Origin: Salinicoccus sediminis
Lineage (GTDB): Bacteria; Bacillota; Bacilli; Staphylococcales; Salinicoccaceae
Length of the DNA stretch: 64,000 nt
NCBI RefSeq assembly: GCF_000986795.1
Contig: NZ_LAYZ01000002.1
Coordinates: 310,001-374,000, forward strand
Reading direction: 5' to 3'
Shown here: positions 16,690 through 26,627 of the stretch, in pieces
How positions within the stretch are numbered: the first letter of the stretch is position 1
Layout of the letters: each line of letters opens with the position of its first letter
Notes under the pieces: generated by a model
The model's database searches: none
Told to the model about the DNA's origin: nothing
Seen by the model: only the letters and a program-made list of their open reading frames with translations
Made by a program: the position numbers and the translations under genes

Positions 16690-18129
16690 TTATCCTAATT
16701 GGGTGTTTTCTTTCAAGCTCCTTGATTTTTGTCGGAGTACGGCCCTTATATAGAGCACGGTTGTCACAGCGACAGGAATCATTCCAAGAGCGAGAGATAT
16801 TTCATAGTTCATATTCAATGTCTCAGGTGCGTAGAAGAAGTAGGCTCCGACTGCACCGGTCATGAAGATTGCAGGCAGTCCCGAGATGAAATGGAACTTC
16901 CCTTCCTTGATGAGATAGGCCGTTGCGACCCAGAGCATTGTGGCAGCAACCATCTGGTTGGAGAATCCGAGATACCTCCACAGGAACATGTAATCTATGG
17001 TTGCGAGCAGGAATGCAGGGACGCCGACGCAGATTGTCATGATGAAGAGCTTGGGTCTTGCTCCCACTTTAACATAATCGCCGACGGCTTCGGTCAGAAT
17101 CATCCTTGATGAACGGAGGGCAGTGTCCCCGGTAGTGATCGGCAGGATGACGGCGCCTAAAAATGCGAGCAGTGCACCGACAGAGCCGAGATAACCGATG
17201 GAAATGCTGTCCACGACGCCTGCCGGCCCGCCGTTTGCGAGTGCTGTGGCAAGGCCGCCGGTACCGCCGAAGAATGTCATGCCGGCAGTGGCCCAGATCA
17301 GGGCGAGGACGCCTTCTGCGATCATCGCACCGAAGAAGACCTTCCTGCCTTCGGATTCTTTCCTGACCGTCCTTGCGATGATCGGACTCTGTGTTGAATG
17401 GAACCCGGAAATGGCGCCGCATGAAATGGTGATCATGAGCAGCGGCCAGACCGGCAGTTCCTCAGGGTGTGCGCTTGTCAGTGTCAGGTTCGGTATTTTG
17501 GTCCCCGAGAACATCAGTCCTGCAAGTACAGCGGCGGCCATGATGATCAGGATGGCGCCGAAGACAGGATAGATCCTGCCGATGATCTTATTGATCGGCA
17601 GTATTGCAGCGATCACGAAATAGCTGAAGATGATGACGAGTGCGGCTGCAAATGGAATCGCCCCGCCTGTTTTAAGAGCGATAAGTTCAGCTGGTCCGGC
17701 AGTGAATGCCGCAGCGACCAGGATCATGAGTACCAAAGAAACCACGTAGACGAAGACTTTGACACTCTTTCCAAGATATTTTTCCACGAGGGCGGGGAAT
17801 TGCGCACCGTTGTTGCGGATGCTCAGCATCCCCGAGAAATAATCGTGCACCGCCCCGGCAAAGATGCAGCCAAAAACAATCCAGATGAGTGCGACAGGTC
17901 CATATAATGCACCCGCCACCGCACCAAAGACCGGGCCGAGCCCTGCGATGTTAAGCAGCTGGATCAGCCAGCCCTTTACTGGATGCATTGGAATGTAATC
18001 AACACCATCTCCGCTTTTATAAGCCGGTGTTTCGTTGTTGTCATCGATGACAAAAATCTTCTCAATAATCTTTCCGTATACCATATAGCCTGCAATGAGC
18101 AGTATGATTGCGAAAATAAGTGTTAACAT
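16690..18129 (-). CDS. cstA: CstA family carbon starvation transporter
   Basis: A polytopic membrane protein of about 479 residues with the CstA marks [38 protein letters not shown] near residue 105, and [18 protein letters not shown] near residue 245. CstA proteins in other bacteria take up pyruvate or peptides when carbon is scarce. This is the short form, lacking the long C-terminal extension of E. coli CstA. The start is ATG 18129, seven bases after AAAGGAGG; fourteen in-frame codons upstream lack a binding site. The gene is divergent from an FCD regulator and lactate permease, which fits handling of pyruvate and lactate overflow. Confidence 0.93.
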   Translation of the reverse strand: MLTLIFAIILLIAGYMVYGKIIEKIFVIDDNNETPAYKSGDGVDYIPMHPVKGWLIQLLNIAGLGPVFGAVAGALYGPVALIWIVFGCIFAGAVHDYFSGMLSIRNNGAQFPALVEKYLGKSVKVFVYVVSLVLMILVAAAFTAGPAELIALKTGGAIPFAAALVIIFSYFVIAAILPINKIIGRIYPVFGAILIIMAAAVLAGLMFSGTKIPNLTLTSAHPEELPVWPLLMITISCGAISGFHSTQSPIIARTVRKESEGRKVFFGAMIAEGVLALIWATAGMTFFGGTGGLATALANGGPAGVVDSISIGYLGSVGALLAFLGAVILPITTGDTALRSSRMILTEAVGDYVKVGARPKLFIMTICVGVPAFLLATIDYMFLWRYLGFSNQMVAATMLWVATAYLIKEGKFHFISGLPAIFMTGAVGAYFFYAPETLNMNYEISLALGMIPVAVTTVLYIRAVLRQKSRSLKENTQLG

Positions 18130-18146
18130 CCGAATGCCTCCTTTAA

Positions 18147-18177
18147 TTAAAAATTGTTTATATCTTAACAATTTTAA
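18147..18177. promoter_or_regulatory. Inverted repeat in the cstA leader
   Basis: TTAAAAATTGTT (18147-18158) and AACAATTTTAA (18167-18177) pair with one bulge just upstream of the cstA binding site. It could be an operator or an mRNA hairpin. AT-rich sequence makes chance more likely. Confidence 0.3.
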
Positions 18178-18280
18178 GCACAGAAATCAATGTATTTTCA
18201 GATAATTTTGATTTCGTTTGTGTTACAAAATATGAACAATGTTTCAGATGGGTGTAAAATTTTTATTGTGACGGAGGAAA

Positions 18281-18299
18281 AATCATGTTCGGCATGATT
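18281..18299. promoter_or_regulatory. Palindrome upstream of the lactate-cluster regulator
   Basis: AATCATG-N5-CATGATT is a perfect 7-5-7 dyad before the FCD regulator. It could be an autoregulatory site. It differs in spacing from the dyad before the lactate permease at 19134. Confidence 0.45.
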
Positions 18300-18352
18300 A
18301 GAAACCCGTGATTTATGCTATCATGGAGACGAGAATAACGATATCGGATGTG

Positions 18353-19048
18353 ATGGTAGTGGCACTGGCGAGGAAAAAAATATATGAAGAGATTGCGGAT
18401 ATCATACTGTCTGAAATCAAATCCGGAAAGCTGAAACCCGGAGACAAGCTGCCCGCGATTACGAAAATGGCGGAATCGTATCAGGTGTCGCAGGCATCCA
18501 TACGGGAGGCGCTGAACAGTCTGAAAGTACTGGATGTCATCCATGTGAAGCACGGTCAGGGTTCTTTCATCAATGAGCAGATGCCCCTCGGCTTTGAGCA
18601 GAATTTCGAAATCATTACAAAAGCGGATATCGCCAATCTTCTGGATCTGAGGAAGATCATAGAAGTGGGCTGCGTGAGGGCAGCGTGTGAAAAAGCTGAA
18701 GCGCATCACCATGAAAGAATGGCAGAGGCGCTCGGCAAGATGTGGACTGCAGTGGAAAACAATGAGCTCGGTGAACAGGCCGACTACGATTTCCATATGG
18801 CGATCGCCGTCTCAACCGGAAACCCGCTGCTCGCCAACCTGCTCGAAGATGTGTCCGAGACGATGATCCGCACCATGAAGGAGACCAGACGGATATGGCT
18901 GTATGAGACGGAGAAATCCATCCAGAAGATCTATGATGAACACAAGCTCATTTTCGAAGCGATAAAAAATGAAGACGCGGAAGCGGCGGCAAAGAGCATG
19001 TACGACCATCTAAAGGGTGTGGAGGATGTACTGCTGACCAATTACTGA
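18353..19048 (+). CDS. GntR-family FCD regulator beside lactate permease (LldR-like)
   Basis: A winged helix-turn-helix domain (YEEIADIILSEIKSGKLKPG, then AESYQVSQASIREALNSLKV) is followed by an FCD domain with metal-binding-type residues in DYDFHMAIAVSTGNPLLANL and HKLIFEAIKNEDAEAAAKSM. It has about 231 residues. The start is uncertain: the frame is open from GTG 18308, with ATG 18353 and GTG 18359 closer to the conserved domain and no clear binding site for any of them. It lies between cstA and lctP. FCD proteins in this setting, such as LldR, sense lactate, so control of lactate uptake is the likely role, acting at the dyad 19134-19148. Confidence 0.88.
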   Translation: MVVALARKKIYEEIADIILSEIKSGKLKPGDKLPAITKMAESYQVSQASIREALNSLKVLDVIHVKHGQGSFINEQMPLGFEQNFEIITKADIANLLDLRKIIEVGCVRAACEKAEAHHHERMAEALGKMWTAVENNELGEQADYDFHMAIAVSTGNPLLANLLEDVSETMIRTMKETRRIWLYETEKSIQKIYDEHKLIFEAIKNEDAEAAAKSMYDHLKGVEDVLLTNY

Positions 19049-19073
19049 GGACTCCCTGAGAGGGGTCCTTTTT
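19049..19073 (+). terminator. Terminator after the FCD regulator
   Basis: GGACTCC (19049-19055) pairs with GGGGTCC (19062-19068), with one G-U pair, followed by five T residues directly after the stop codon. Confidence 0.7.
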
Positions 19074-19089
19074 AATTTGCCAAAAATAT

Positions 19090-19118
19090 TTGACATTTGG
19101 AAAGCGATTACATAAAAT
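19090..19118 (+). promoter_or_regulatory. Promoter of lctP with an embedded cre box
   Basis: TTGACA (19090-19095) and TAAAAT (19113-19118) are 17 bases apart, a strong vegetative promoter. The spacer holds GGAAAGCGATTACA (19099-19112), matching the CcpA cre consensus at 12 of 14 positions, so catabolite repression would block RNA polymerase directly. Confidence 0.8.
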
Positions 19119-19133
19119 GGCTACATAACATTG

Positions 19134-19148
19134 AGTCATCAGATGACT
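19134..19148. promoter_or_regulatory. Operator dyad at the lctP transcription start
   Basis: AGTCATC-A-GATGACT is a perfect 7-1-7 palindrome just past the predicted start site. A further ATGACTC at 19151-19157 repeats one arm. The likely binder is the FCD regulator encoded immediately upstream. Confidence 0.65.
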
Positions 19149-19190
19149 ATATGACTCGTATAATTTCTTTTCACACAAGGGGGCAGCATT

Positions 19191-20942
19191 TTGCTTATAT
19201 TTTTAAGTCTTCTACCGATTCTTGCCATCTTTTTCTTTCTGGTCATACTCAGATGGTCGGCTAAAAGGGGGATGTTCTACAGTTTCATCATTACCATACT
19301 CATTGCGTTCTTCGGCTGGCAGATGGGGGCTGTTGAAATTACAGCCGCTTCCTTCAAAGGAGTGCTGACGGCACTCGAGGTGGGCGTCATCGTCTTCGGG
19401 GCGGTCCTGCTGCTCAATGTACTCAAGGAAAGCGGTGCGGTCGATACGATCCGTGCATCCTTCACCAGCATCTCCCCCGACAGGCGCGTGCAGGCAATCA
19501 TCGTTGCATGGCTGTTCGGGACATTTCTGGAGGGTGCCGCCGGGTGGGGTGCGCCGGCAACGGTGATCGGACCGCTGCTTATCGCTCTCGGTTTCCCGGC
19601 ACTCGCCGCGGTCATGATTGCATTGATGCTGCAATCGACACCGGTATCATACGGCGCCGTCGGCACACCGATACTGGTCGGAGTGAATACCAGCCTTGAA
19701 AATCAGCCAGTGGTGAACTCTTTCCTGGATTCCGAAGGGTTGAACATATCCGAGCTCGTATTTAGCATCGGCGGACAGGTATCCATTTTCCATGCCATGA
19801 TCGGTTTATTCATACCGTTGTTCATGTCTGCGATGCTGACAAAATTCTTCGGAAGAAACCGCAGTTTCTCAGAAGGGCTCAAGGTCTGGCCGTTTGCGCT
19901 ATTCGCCGGTCTTTCGTTCGTCATCCCATATTCACTGACCGCAAACTTCCTGGGACCTGAATTCCCTTCGCTCATCGGCGGTTTGGTGGGGCTTGTCATC
20001 GTCATACCACTGGCCAGGAAAGGGTTTCTCATGCCGAAGGAGACGTTCGATTTTGAACCCCGCTCCAGCTGGGACAGTTCATGGGTCAGCGAAATGTCGG
20101 GTGAGGCCCGGGCGCCGAAGGAGATATCGATGTTCAAGGCGTGGCTGCCGTACGTATTGGTTGCGGTCCTTCTGGTAATCACCCGTATCGAACTGCTGGG
20201 GCTGAATGCACTGATGTCTTCATGGACGATTACATTTGATGATATCCTTGGTACAGGCATAGAACACAGCCTGACCCCGCTCATGATTCCAGGGTTCGTA
20301 TTCATAGTTGTGGCAGTGACTACAGGATGGATACACAAACTTGAGATGAAAGGGATGGGGGACGCATTCAGGGTGTCCTGGAAGACCATACTCTCTGCGA
20401 TGGCAGCCCTGATCGTCTCCGTACCGCTCGTACAGGTGTTCATTAATTCTGGGATAAACGGTGCCGGCTATGATTCGATGCCGATTGTCCTGGCAAATGG
20501 TGCGGCAATATTGTTCGGGGACAGCTGGCCGCTGATCTCACCGACAATCGGGGCCATGGGGGCCTTCGCTGCAGGCAGCAACACGGTGAGCAACATGATG
20601 TTCGGACTGTTCCAGTTCGGTGTCGCCGAACAGATTAATATGAGTCCGCTTGTGATCGTGTCGCTCCAGGCAGTCGGTGGTGCAGCCGGCAACATGATCT
20701 GTGTGCATAACGTCGTCGCTGCGAGTGCGGCGGTCGGCATGGTCGGTAAAGAGGGTACGATCATTACAAAACTGCTCATACCGACTGCATTCTATCTTGT
20801 GTTTGCCGGTGCCATCGGCTTTGCGTGGGTGAACGGTTTAGGTTTCAATATCGGTTTCATCCTTGTCGTCCTCATACTGGCATTGATCCTGATCATGATC
20901 ATCCGTTCATACAGACATAAGGAAGCAAATGCCGAAGGGTGA
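19191..20942 (+). CDS. lctP: L-lactate permease
   Basis: A large (583-residue) LctP/LldP family membrane carrier importing lactate with protons. Family motifs are [22 protein letters not shown] near residue 110, followed by [16 protein letters not shown], and [17 protein letters not shown] near residue 460 with [17 protein letters not shown]. The start is TTG 19191, seven bases after AAGGGGG; no better ATG lies near the first membrane helix. It is followed after 61 bases by a malate/lactate:quinone oxidoreductase, which would pass electrons from the imported lactate to the quinone pool. Confidence 0.95.
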   Translation: MLIFLSLLPILAIFFFLVILRWSAKRGMFYSFIITILIAFFGWQMGAVEITAASFKGVLTALEVGVIVFGAVLLLNVLKESGAVDTIRASFTSISPDRRVQAIIVAWLFGTFLEGAAGWGAPATVIGPLLIALGFPALAAVMIALMLQSTPVSYGAVGTPILVGVNTSLENQPVVNSFLDSEGLNISELVFSIGGQVSIFHAMIGLFIPLFMSAMLTKFFGRNRSFSEGLKVWPFALFAGLSFVIPYSLTANFLGPEFPSLIGGLVGLVIVIPLARKGFLMPKETFDFEPRSSWDSSWVSEMSGEARAPKEISMFKAWLPYVLVAVLLVITRIELLGLNALMSSWTITFDDILGTGIEHSLTPLMIPGFVFIVVAVTTGWIHKLEMKGMGDAFRVSWKTILSAMAALIVSVPLVQVFINSGINGAGYDSMPIVLANGAAILFGDSWPLISPTIGAMGAFAAGSNTVSNMMFGLFQFGVAEQINMSPLVIVSLQAVGGAAGNMICVHNVVAASAAVGMVGKEGTIITKLLIPTAFYLVFAGAIGFAWVNGLGFNIGFILVVLILALILIMIIRSYRHKEANAEG

Positions 20943-21003
20943 CGGGCAGGCTTGAAATCATATAAAGAAAGACTGAATACAAATTTGGAAAGGCGGCCGT
21001 AAA

Positions 21004-22485
21004 ATGGTCAACAAAAAATCAAAAGATGTGATTCTGATAGGTGCGGGTGTTTTAAGTACTACATTTGGTTCCCTGCTGAAAAATATAGAGCCGGGTTGGA
21101 ATATCAAGCTTTTTGAAAGGATGGATAAGCCTGCGATAGAAAGCTCGAATGAAAAGAATAATGCTGGAACTGGGCATGCTGCACTGTGTGAGCTGAACTA
21201 TACAGTTGAGCAGCAGGACGGCTCCATTGATATTGAAAAGGCGAAGGAAATAAATGAGCAGTTCGAGGAATCCAGGCAATTCTGGTCCTATCTCGTTAAA
21301 AACGGGGAGATAGAAAATCCGGGGGAATTCATCCGGCCATTGCCGCATATGAGCTTCGTCCAGGGCGCGGATAATGTGGATTTTCTGAAAAGGCGCTATG
21401 AAGCGATGCATCCGCTTGATATGTTCGAGGGAATGGAATATTCCGAGGATCCTGATGTGCTAGCGGAATGGATGCCGCTCATGATGGAGGGGCGTCCCCC
21501 AGGCATCCCGGTCGCAGCGAGCAGGATAGATTATGGTACGGATGTCAATTTTGGAGAACTCACACGGAAACTGGCAAAGAACATCAGCGAGCATGATAAG
21601 GCAGAAGTCCATTACAAGCACGAGGTTCTTGACTTCAAACAGCTGGAAGACAGCAGGTGGGAAGTCAAGGTACTCAACATCAGGGAAGGGAAGATTGAAT
21701 ACCATACCGCAGATTATATATTCATCGGGGCAGGCGGCAACGCGATTCCACTGCTGCAGAAGACCGGAATACCGGAGAGCAGGCAGCTTGGCGGGTTCCC
21801 GATCAGCGGTGCGTTCCTAGTATGCAACAACCCGGAAGTGGTAAGTATGCACGGTGCCAAAGTGTACGGGAAAGAGCCACCGAACACGCCTCCGATGACT
21901 GTGCCTCATCTGGACAGGCGATATATTCAGGGCGAGGAGAGCCTTCTGTTCGGGCCATTTGCGGCCATTGGTCCCAAGTTCCTGAAAAACGGATCCAACC
22001 TGGACCTCTTCAAGTCTATTAACCCGAGCAACGTATTGACCATGCTTTCGGCCGGTGTCAAGAATATGCCCCTGGTCAAATATTCCATCCAGCAGGTCAT
22101 GATGAGGAAAGAGGACCGGATGGAAGAGTTGCGCAAGTTCGTCCCCGATGCCAAAGATGAGGATTGGGATCTCCTTGTCGCCGGCAAACGCGTGCAGGTG
22201 ATCAAAGATACAAAAGAGTATGGCAAAGGGTTCATACAATTCGGGACAGAAGCCGTCAATTCAGAAGACCGCACTGTCATGGCGCTGCTCGGAGAATCAC
22301 CGGGAGCCTCCACCTCCGTCTCCGTCGCCCTCGAGGTGCTGGAAAACAACTTCCCGCAGTATATGGAGGAATGGTCCCCGAAGATAAAAGAAATGATCCC
22401 TTCATTCGGCGAATCTTTGATAGAAGACAGCGAGCTGATGAAGAAGATAAGGAAAGAAACTTCCCGGGAGCTTGGGCTGGAGTAG
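21004..22485 (+). CDS. lqo: Malate:quinone oxidoreductase family, probably lactate:quinone oxidoreductase
   Basis: A 493-residue FAD-dependent peripheral membrane enzyme. The FAD-binding start is [18 protein letters not shown], followed by [20 protein letters not shown], and the C-terminal part has [18 protein letters not shown] and [16 protein letters not shown]. The sequence closely resembles staphylococcal Mqo2, which is known to act as an L-lactate:quinone oxidoreductase (Lqo). Its place directly after lactate permease supports that substrate over malate. Family sequence alone does not separate the two activities, so mqo remains possible. It ends before a good terminator. Confidence 0.9.
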   Translation: MVNKKSKDVILIGAGVLSTTFGSLLKNIEPGWNIKLFERMDKPAIESSNEKNNAGTGHAALCELNYTVEQQDGSIDIEKAKEINEQFEESRQFWSYLVKNGEIENPGEFIRPLPHMSFVQGADNVDFLKRRYEAMHPLDMFEGMEYSEDPDVLAEWMPLMMEGRPPGIPVAASRIDYGTDVNFGELTRKLAKNISEHDKAEVHYKHEVLDFKQLEDSRWEVKVLNIREGKIEYHTADYIFIGAGGNAIPLLQKTGIPESRQLGGFPISGAFLVCNNPEVVSMHGAKVYGKEPPNTPPMTVPHLDRRYIQGEESLLFGPFAAIGPKFLKNGSNLDLFKSINPSNVLTMLSAGVKNMPLVKYSIQQVMMRKEDRMEELRKFVPDAKDEDWDLLVAGKRVQVIKDTKEYGKGFIQFGTEAVNSEDRTVMALLGESPGASTSVSVALEVLENNFPQYMEEWSPKIKEMIPSFGESLIEDSELMKKIRKETSRELGLE

Positions 22486-22504
22486 AGACCCTGGGTGATA
22501 AGAG

Positions 22505-22543
22505 AGACACTGATGCTTAAACAGGGCACTCAGTGTCTTTTTT
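22505..22543 (+). terminator. Terminator of the lctP-lqo unit
   Basis: AGACACTG (22505-22512) pairs with CAGTGTCT (22531-22538) across an 18-base loop, followed by a T tract to 22543. Confidence 0.8.
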
Positions 22544-22580
22544 ATACAGTGTTTAATTTGCTGGGATGTGACAGAAATAC

Positions 22581-22595
22581 TTGTTTCCGAAACAA
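22581..22595. promoter_or_regulatory. Palindromic operator before the DASS/D-malate unit
   Basis: TTGTTTC-C-GAAACAA is a perfect 7-1-7 dyad. A TATAAT lies at 22614-22619, so the dyad is at about the -35 position of the likely promoter. No regulator gene adjoins this unit. Confidence 0.6.
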
Positions 22596-22655
22596 TACTA
22601 GGCGCATAATGGTTATAATGATAAAATATTCAGGAAATTGGAAGGGGGCGGAACG

Positions 22656-24067
22656 ATGTCCGAAGGCAGAACACGTCATCAGATCAGCAGATGGCTCATC
22701 CTTCTGTCTGCCACGGTCCTTTTCCTGGCAGTCCTCTTTTTATTGCCTGAGGGCATCGGATGGCCGGCGCGGAGCACGATTGCGATCATGGTGTATGCGC
22801 TGGTGCTGTGGGCGTTTGCACCGATTCCGATCGGCCTGACTGCTGTGTTCGTCCTGGTGCTCCTTCTGCTGCTGAAACCTGTTGATATCGAAACCATTTT
22901 CAGCGGCTTTGCCTCCCCGGCGATTTTCCTGATCATCGGCGGCATGATGATGGCAATAGGTGTGAATCACACGCTGCTAATCAGGCGGATGACGTATTCC
23001 CTGCTTGCTGTGATGGGGAAATCGGCAAAGGGCTTCTTATCATACTGATGCAGGTCCAGGCGTTCTTCATCCCGGCCACCGCTGTCCGTGCTACTCTGAT
23101 AATGCCCATTGTGTCGAATATAATAGAAGAAACCGGTGCAGGCAAAAATTCGAATTTCAGCAGACTGCTGTATATCGGTTCCGCCTTCGGCGGCAATATA
23201 AGCGGGGTGGCGGTACTGACTGCTGCCATCGGGAACATACTTGCCGTCGAAATACTCAGGCTGTATGCGGATGTGTCGATTTCATATCTGCAGTGGTTCA
23301 TCTATACAGCGCCGATGTGGATACTGCTGGTGGTGGTCATCATGTATATCGTCTGGAAGTGCTATCCGCCGGAGGTGGAATCATTCGAGAACCTCCATAA
23401 GGAAATGAAGCGTAAAAACAGGGAACTCGGGAAGTTCACCATGGATGAGAAAAAGTGTCTGGCGATACTGGTTTTCACCATCATCCTGTGGCTGACTGAA
23501 TCACTCCATGGCTATCATCCAACGTTTGCGGCACTCTGTGCGGTTGTCCTGATGGCCATGCCGGGCACGGGCTTCATAGAGTGGAGGAGGCTTCTGGATG
23601 TTAATTTCGGTATGATCCTACTGCTCGGGGCGACGCTGTCCCTCGGCTACTCACTGATCGAATCCGGCGCAATCGACCTGCTCGAGACGCTGTTGTCGCC
23701 AGAGGGATTCATAGAGGTGTTCAGCAACCCGTGGCTTGCGATACCGATCGTGATCATTCTGTCCCAGGTCTATCACCTCGGCGTAACGAATGTCTCGACG
23801 GCGGTCATAACGATACTGCCTGTCCTCATCAGCGTTTCGGAACAGGCCGGTCTGGATCCTGCCGTCATGTCCGTGGCTTCGGCGGTCTCGCTGCTCCTCG
23901 GGTTCCTGCTTGTCGTGGAGACAATGCCGAACGTTGTCGCCCACAGCACCGGCCGGGTGACGCAGAAGGATTTCCTGTGGCCGGGCATATGGGCGACGCT
24001 TGCAAGTATCGTAATCATGACGCTGGTTGCGTATACTTACTGGAGATGGATCGGCTTCTGGCCGTAG
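22656..24067 (+). pseudogene. DASS (SLC13) dicarboxylate transporter, interrupted by a frameshift
   Basis: Two frames make one sodium:dicarboxylate symporter-type protein of about 470 residues. The first (22656-23048) covers the N-terminal helices up to MGKSAKG and then stops. The second continues as LLILMQVQAFFIPATAVRAT and runs to 24067 with ten or so further membrane segments. The change falls at AAAGGG (23027-23032); one extra A there would give a continuous AKGLLIL. The ATG at 22656 has GGGGGCGG upstream. It precedes a decarboxylating D-malate/tartrate-type dehydrogenase by 27 bases, so its substrate was probably D-malate or tartrate. A single-base sequencing error is an alternative to true inactivation. 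Confidence 0.85.
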
Positions 24068-24094
24068 AAAATATGAAAATTTTGGAGGATGCAT

Positions 24095-25150
24095 ATGAAG
24101 AACATAAAGCTTGCTGTAATACCCGGGGACGGAATCGGGAAGGAAGTGGTGCCCGCTTCCCTGAAGGTGCTGGATACGATCGCTGATATACACGGCGGAA
24201 TGAAGTTTGAATATGAGCAGTTTGAGTATGGATGTGACTACTACCTGAAGCACGGCAGCATGATGGCTCCTGACGGCATGGAGCGGCTCGGTCAGTCGGA
24301 CAGTGTATTCCTTGGAGCGGTGGGCGATGCATCGAAAGTGCCGGACCATATTTCCCTCTGGGGACTGCTCCTCAAGATCAGGAGGGAGTTCGAGCTTGAA
24401 ATCAATGTGCGCCCTGCGAAGGTTTTCAGCGGCATCCGCTCACCGCTTGTCAACCCGAAGGATTTTGATATTATGGTCGTCCGTGAAAACAGCGAAGGGG
24501 AGTACAGTTCGGTCGGCGGCCGGATGTACCAGGGGGATGATGAGATTGCCATACAGAACAACGTGTTCTCGAAACGCGCGACGAAGCAGGCGATGGAACA
24601 TGCCTTCAGGCTGGCCGGAGTGAGGCGGGGGCATGTGACCAGTGCAACGAAATCCAACGGCATATTCCATTCGATGCCATTCTGGGACGAAGTGTTCAAG
24701 GAGACGGCAGCGGGATTTGAAGGGATAGAGACGGCTTCAAGGCATATCGATGCCCTTGCAGCGTCCTTCGTCACCCATCCCGAACGTTATGATGTAGTGG
24801 TCGCAAGCAACCTGTTCGGAGATATCCTGACGGATGTCGGGGCGGCAATCATGGGGAGCATCGGCATCGCGCCTTCGGCGAACCTCAACCTGAACGGCAG
24901 GCATCCGTCGATGTTCGAACCGGTCCACGGCTCGGCGCCGGACATCGTCGGGCGCGGCATCGCCAACCCGATCGGCCAGATTTGGACGGCGAAGATGCTG
25001 CTCGATCACCACGGGGAGGAAGAGATGGGCAGACTGTTGCTTGAAACGATGGAAAGTGTGACGGCGGACGGTTTCCTCACACCGGACGTCGGAGGGACCA
25101 ACACCATGGACGAAGTGACGGAACAGATAATAGGAAGATTGAAGAGATGA
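24095..25150 (+). CDS. Tartrate dehydrogenase/decarboxylase or D-malate dehydrogenase
   Basis: A 351-residue isocitrate/isopropylmalate dehydrogenase family enzyme using NAD and a divalent metal. Visible are VIPGDGIGKEVVPASLKVL at the N-terminus, LEINVRPAKVF and VVRENSEGEYSSVGG (substrate-binding arginine and serine region), DVVVASNLFGDILTDVGAAI with the metal aspartates near residue 240, and EPVHGSAPDI. The TtuC/DmlA subgroup acts on D-malate, tartrate and 3-isopropylmalate-like acids. It is not in a leu operon and follows a dicarboxylate carrier, which favours catabolism of D-malate or tartrate to pyruvate. The start is ATG 24095, six bases after GGAGG. Confidence 0.9.
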   Translation: MKNIKLAVIPGDGIGKEVVPASLKVLDTIADIHGGMKFEYEQFEYGCDYYLKHGSMMAPDGMERLGQSDSVFLGAVGDASKVPDHISLWGLLLKIRREFELEINVRPAKVFSGIRSPLVNPKDFDIMVVRENSEGEYSSVGGRMYQGDDEIAIQNNVFSKRATKQAMEHAFRLAGVRRGHVTSATKSNGIFHSMPFWDEVFKETAAGFEGIETASRHIDALAASFVTHPERYDVVVASNLFGDILTDVGAAIMGSIGIAPSANLNLNGRHPSMFEPVHGSAPDIVGRGIANPIGQIWTAKMLLDHHGEEEMGRLLLETMESVTADGFLTPDVGGTNTMDEVTEQIIGRLKR

Positions 25151-25155
25151 TCCAA

Positions 25156-25193
25156 AAAAGGTGCGGCCAGTTCGAAACTGGCCCGCACCTTTT
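25156..25193. terminator. Bidirectional terminator
   Basis: An inverted repeat of about 17 bp with one bulge (25156-25172 with 25176-25193) is flanked by A and T runs, between the convergent dehydrogenase and PPOX genes. Confidence 0.88.
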
Positions 25194-25214
25194 ACTTGTT
25201 ATTTGTCTGAGTTT

Positions 25215-25643
25215 CTACAGATCGACAGGCTCCGGCGCGTTGCCGCCGTCATTCATAATCCTGACTTCATCAATGTCAATGCGGATCGCCTGCATGTCAT
25301 CTTCGCCTTTAAGTTTTTCATAAAGCTCTCCTGCTTTGGCCATGACTTCATCGATATCAGGGGTGACGTCTTCGGGCAGGCTCGCCTTGCCCTCTATTTC
25401 CACATAACGCTCACCAAGTCCTTCGCGTTCTTCGTAGCCGAGCAGGATATGGGTGTTCGGGTTCTTTTCGAGATCTTCCACTTTGTACGTCCCTTTTCTA
25501 GTATAGGTGTAAAGCGTGAGTCCGTCGTTATAGAAGTACATATAACGGCTCATCGGCTTATTATCCCTTACGGTCGCCATCGTGCCGATATTATTATCAT
25601 CGAGTATCTTTTGGAGTTCTTTTGTGAAGTCTTCTCTGTTCAT
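25215..25643 (-). CDS. Pyridoxamine 5'-phosphate oxidase family protein (general stress protein 26-like)
   Basis: A 142-residue flavin-binding split-barrel protein. Features are the N-terminal NIGTMATVRDNKPMSRYMYF strand pair, LYTYTRKGTYKVEDLEKNP, and a short acidic C-terminal part. Such proteins bind FMN or F420/biliverdin-like cofactors; the reaction is unknown. The start is ATG 25643, with AGGAGG nine bases before it; an upstream extension to 25706 is open but lacks a binding site. It is a lone gene between convergent neighbours and shares no clear link with them. Confidence 0.85.
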   Translation of the reverse strand: MNREDFTKELQKILDDNNIGTMATVRDNKPMSRYMYFYNDGLTLYTYTRKGTYKVEDLEKNPNTHILLGYEEREGLGERYVEIEGKASLPEDVTPDIDEVMAKAGELYEKLKGEDDMQAIRIDIDEVRIMNDGGNAPEPVDL

Positions 25644-25718
25644 TGGATATTCCTCCTGTAAAGTCAATATGCTTTCCAAATACCCTCTGTAGAAATGCTT
25701 AATCATGAGAAGAGGGGG

Positions 25719-26600
25719 TCAGTCTGTATAGGAGGAATGCATCGACATGAACTCCTGCCTCAGCCGGCTGTACCATTTTACGACGAAGGGCTTTTCATTG
25801 TCCTTGTGCATGCTTGCGTACATCGGGTGCTTTATGTTCAGGTGCTTCAGGCTGTGCACAGTGAAATTCGGATAATTGTAGGTCAGCTGCCTGGCTTCAT
25901 CACTCGTGACGATTGCAACGTATCCGTGGTCGATGAGGAGATGCTGGATGATTGAAAGGTCTTTGTAGTTGTGTATCCTGCTGTTTCTGAACAGGCGCTC
26001 CATCTCTATGACGGGATCGAAAGCCGCAAGGGGCAGCCCTTCCAGTTCACTGGATGAAGCCTGCACGGGAAGGTTGAGCCCGCCCTTCTGCCGGAATACA
26101 TAATAATAGTTCTGCTCGAAGAGCAACGTGCTCCGGAGCTCTCCGTCATTGAATTTCTGCGGTGATATGACAAGGTCGAGGGATTCATCCAGCAGCTTTT
26201 CCCCGAGTGTTTCCTCTGATTCGGAATGGATGGTGAACTCGATCGCCCCGTCCTGCTTTATGAAGTGGTTGAATGACTGGAGCACTTTGCCCGTCATGTC
26301 CGACCGGGTGATGTGGATGTTGAATGTATGTTCCTTCCTGTCTGTTGCATCGATGAGTCTTTCCTTGGATTTTGCGATGGAATCGAGTATTTGCACCGCA
26401 TCTTCATAAAATGATCTGCCGCCCTCTGTAAGTTTGATATTCCTGCCTTCCCTTCTGAACAATGCAATCCCCAGATCGCTCTCCAAAAGGCCGATCTGCC
26501 TGGAAAGGGCGGACTGGGCGACATTGAGTACCATGGCAGCTTCCGTCATATGCTCCTGTCTTGCGGTTTCCACGAAATATTTCAGCTGTTTTATCTCCAT
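25719..26600 (-). CDS. gltC: LysR-family regulator of glutamate synthase
   Basis: A 293-residue LysR protein: an N-terminal winged helix-turn-helix (residues 1-60, MEIKQLKYFVETARQEHMT, then NVAQSALSRQIGLLESDLG) and a periplasmic-binding-like effector domain. It is divergent from gltB with a 120-base shared control region, the same arrangement as gltC-gltAB in Bacillus, where GltC activates glutamate synthase when 2-oxoglutarate is plentiful. The nested dyads at 26628-26662 are its probable sites. Assignment as GltC rests on this arrangement plus general similarity. Confidence 0.88.
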   Translation of the reverse strand: MEIKQLKYFVETARQEHMTEAAMVLNVAQSALSRQIGLLESDLGIALFRREGRNIKLTEGGRSFYEDAVQILDSIAKSKERLIDATDRKEHTFNIHITRSDMTGKVLQSFNHFIKQDGAIEFTIHSESEETLGEKLLDESLDLVISPQKFNDGELRSTLLFEQNYYYVFRQKGGLNLPVQASSSELEGLPLAAFDPVIEMERLFRNSRIHNYKDLSIIQHLLIDHGYVAIVTSDEARQLTYNYPNFTVHSLKHLNIKHPMYASMHKDNEKPFVVKWYSRLRQEFMSMHSSYTD

Positions 26601-26627
26601 CCGCTCACAACCAATCTAATTATGATA

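Noticed and set aside
18285-18311. Eight-codon mini-ORF with a good GGAGG before the FCD regulator
   Set aside because: It could be a leader peptide, but it has no attenuator structure around it and overlaps a palindrome that explains the sequence.
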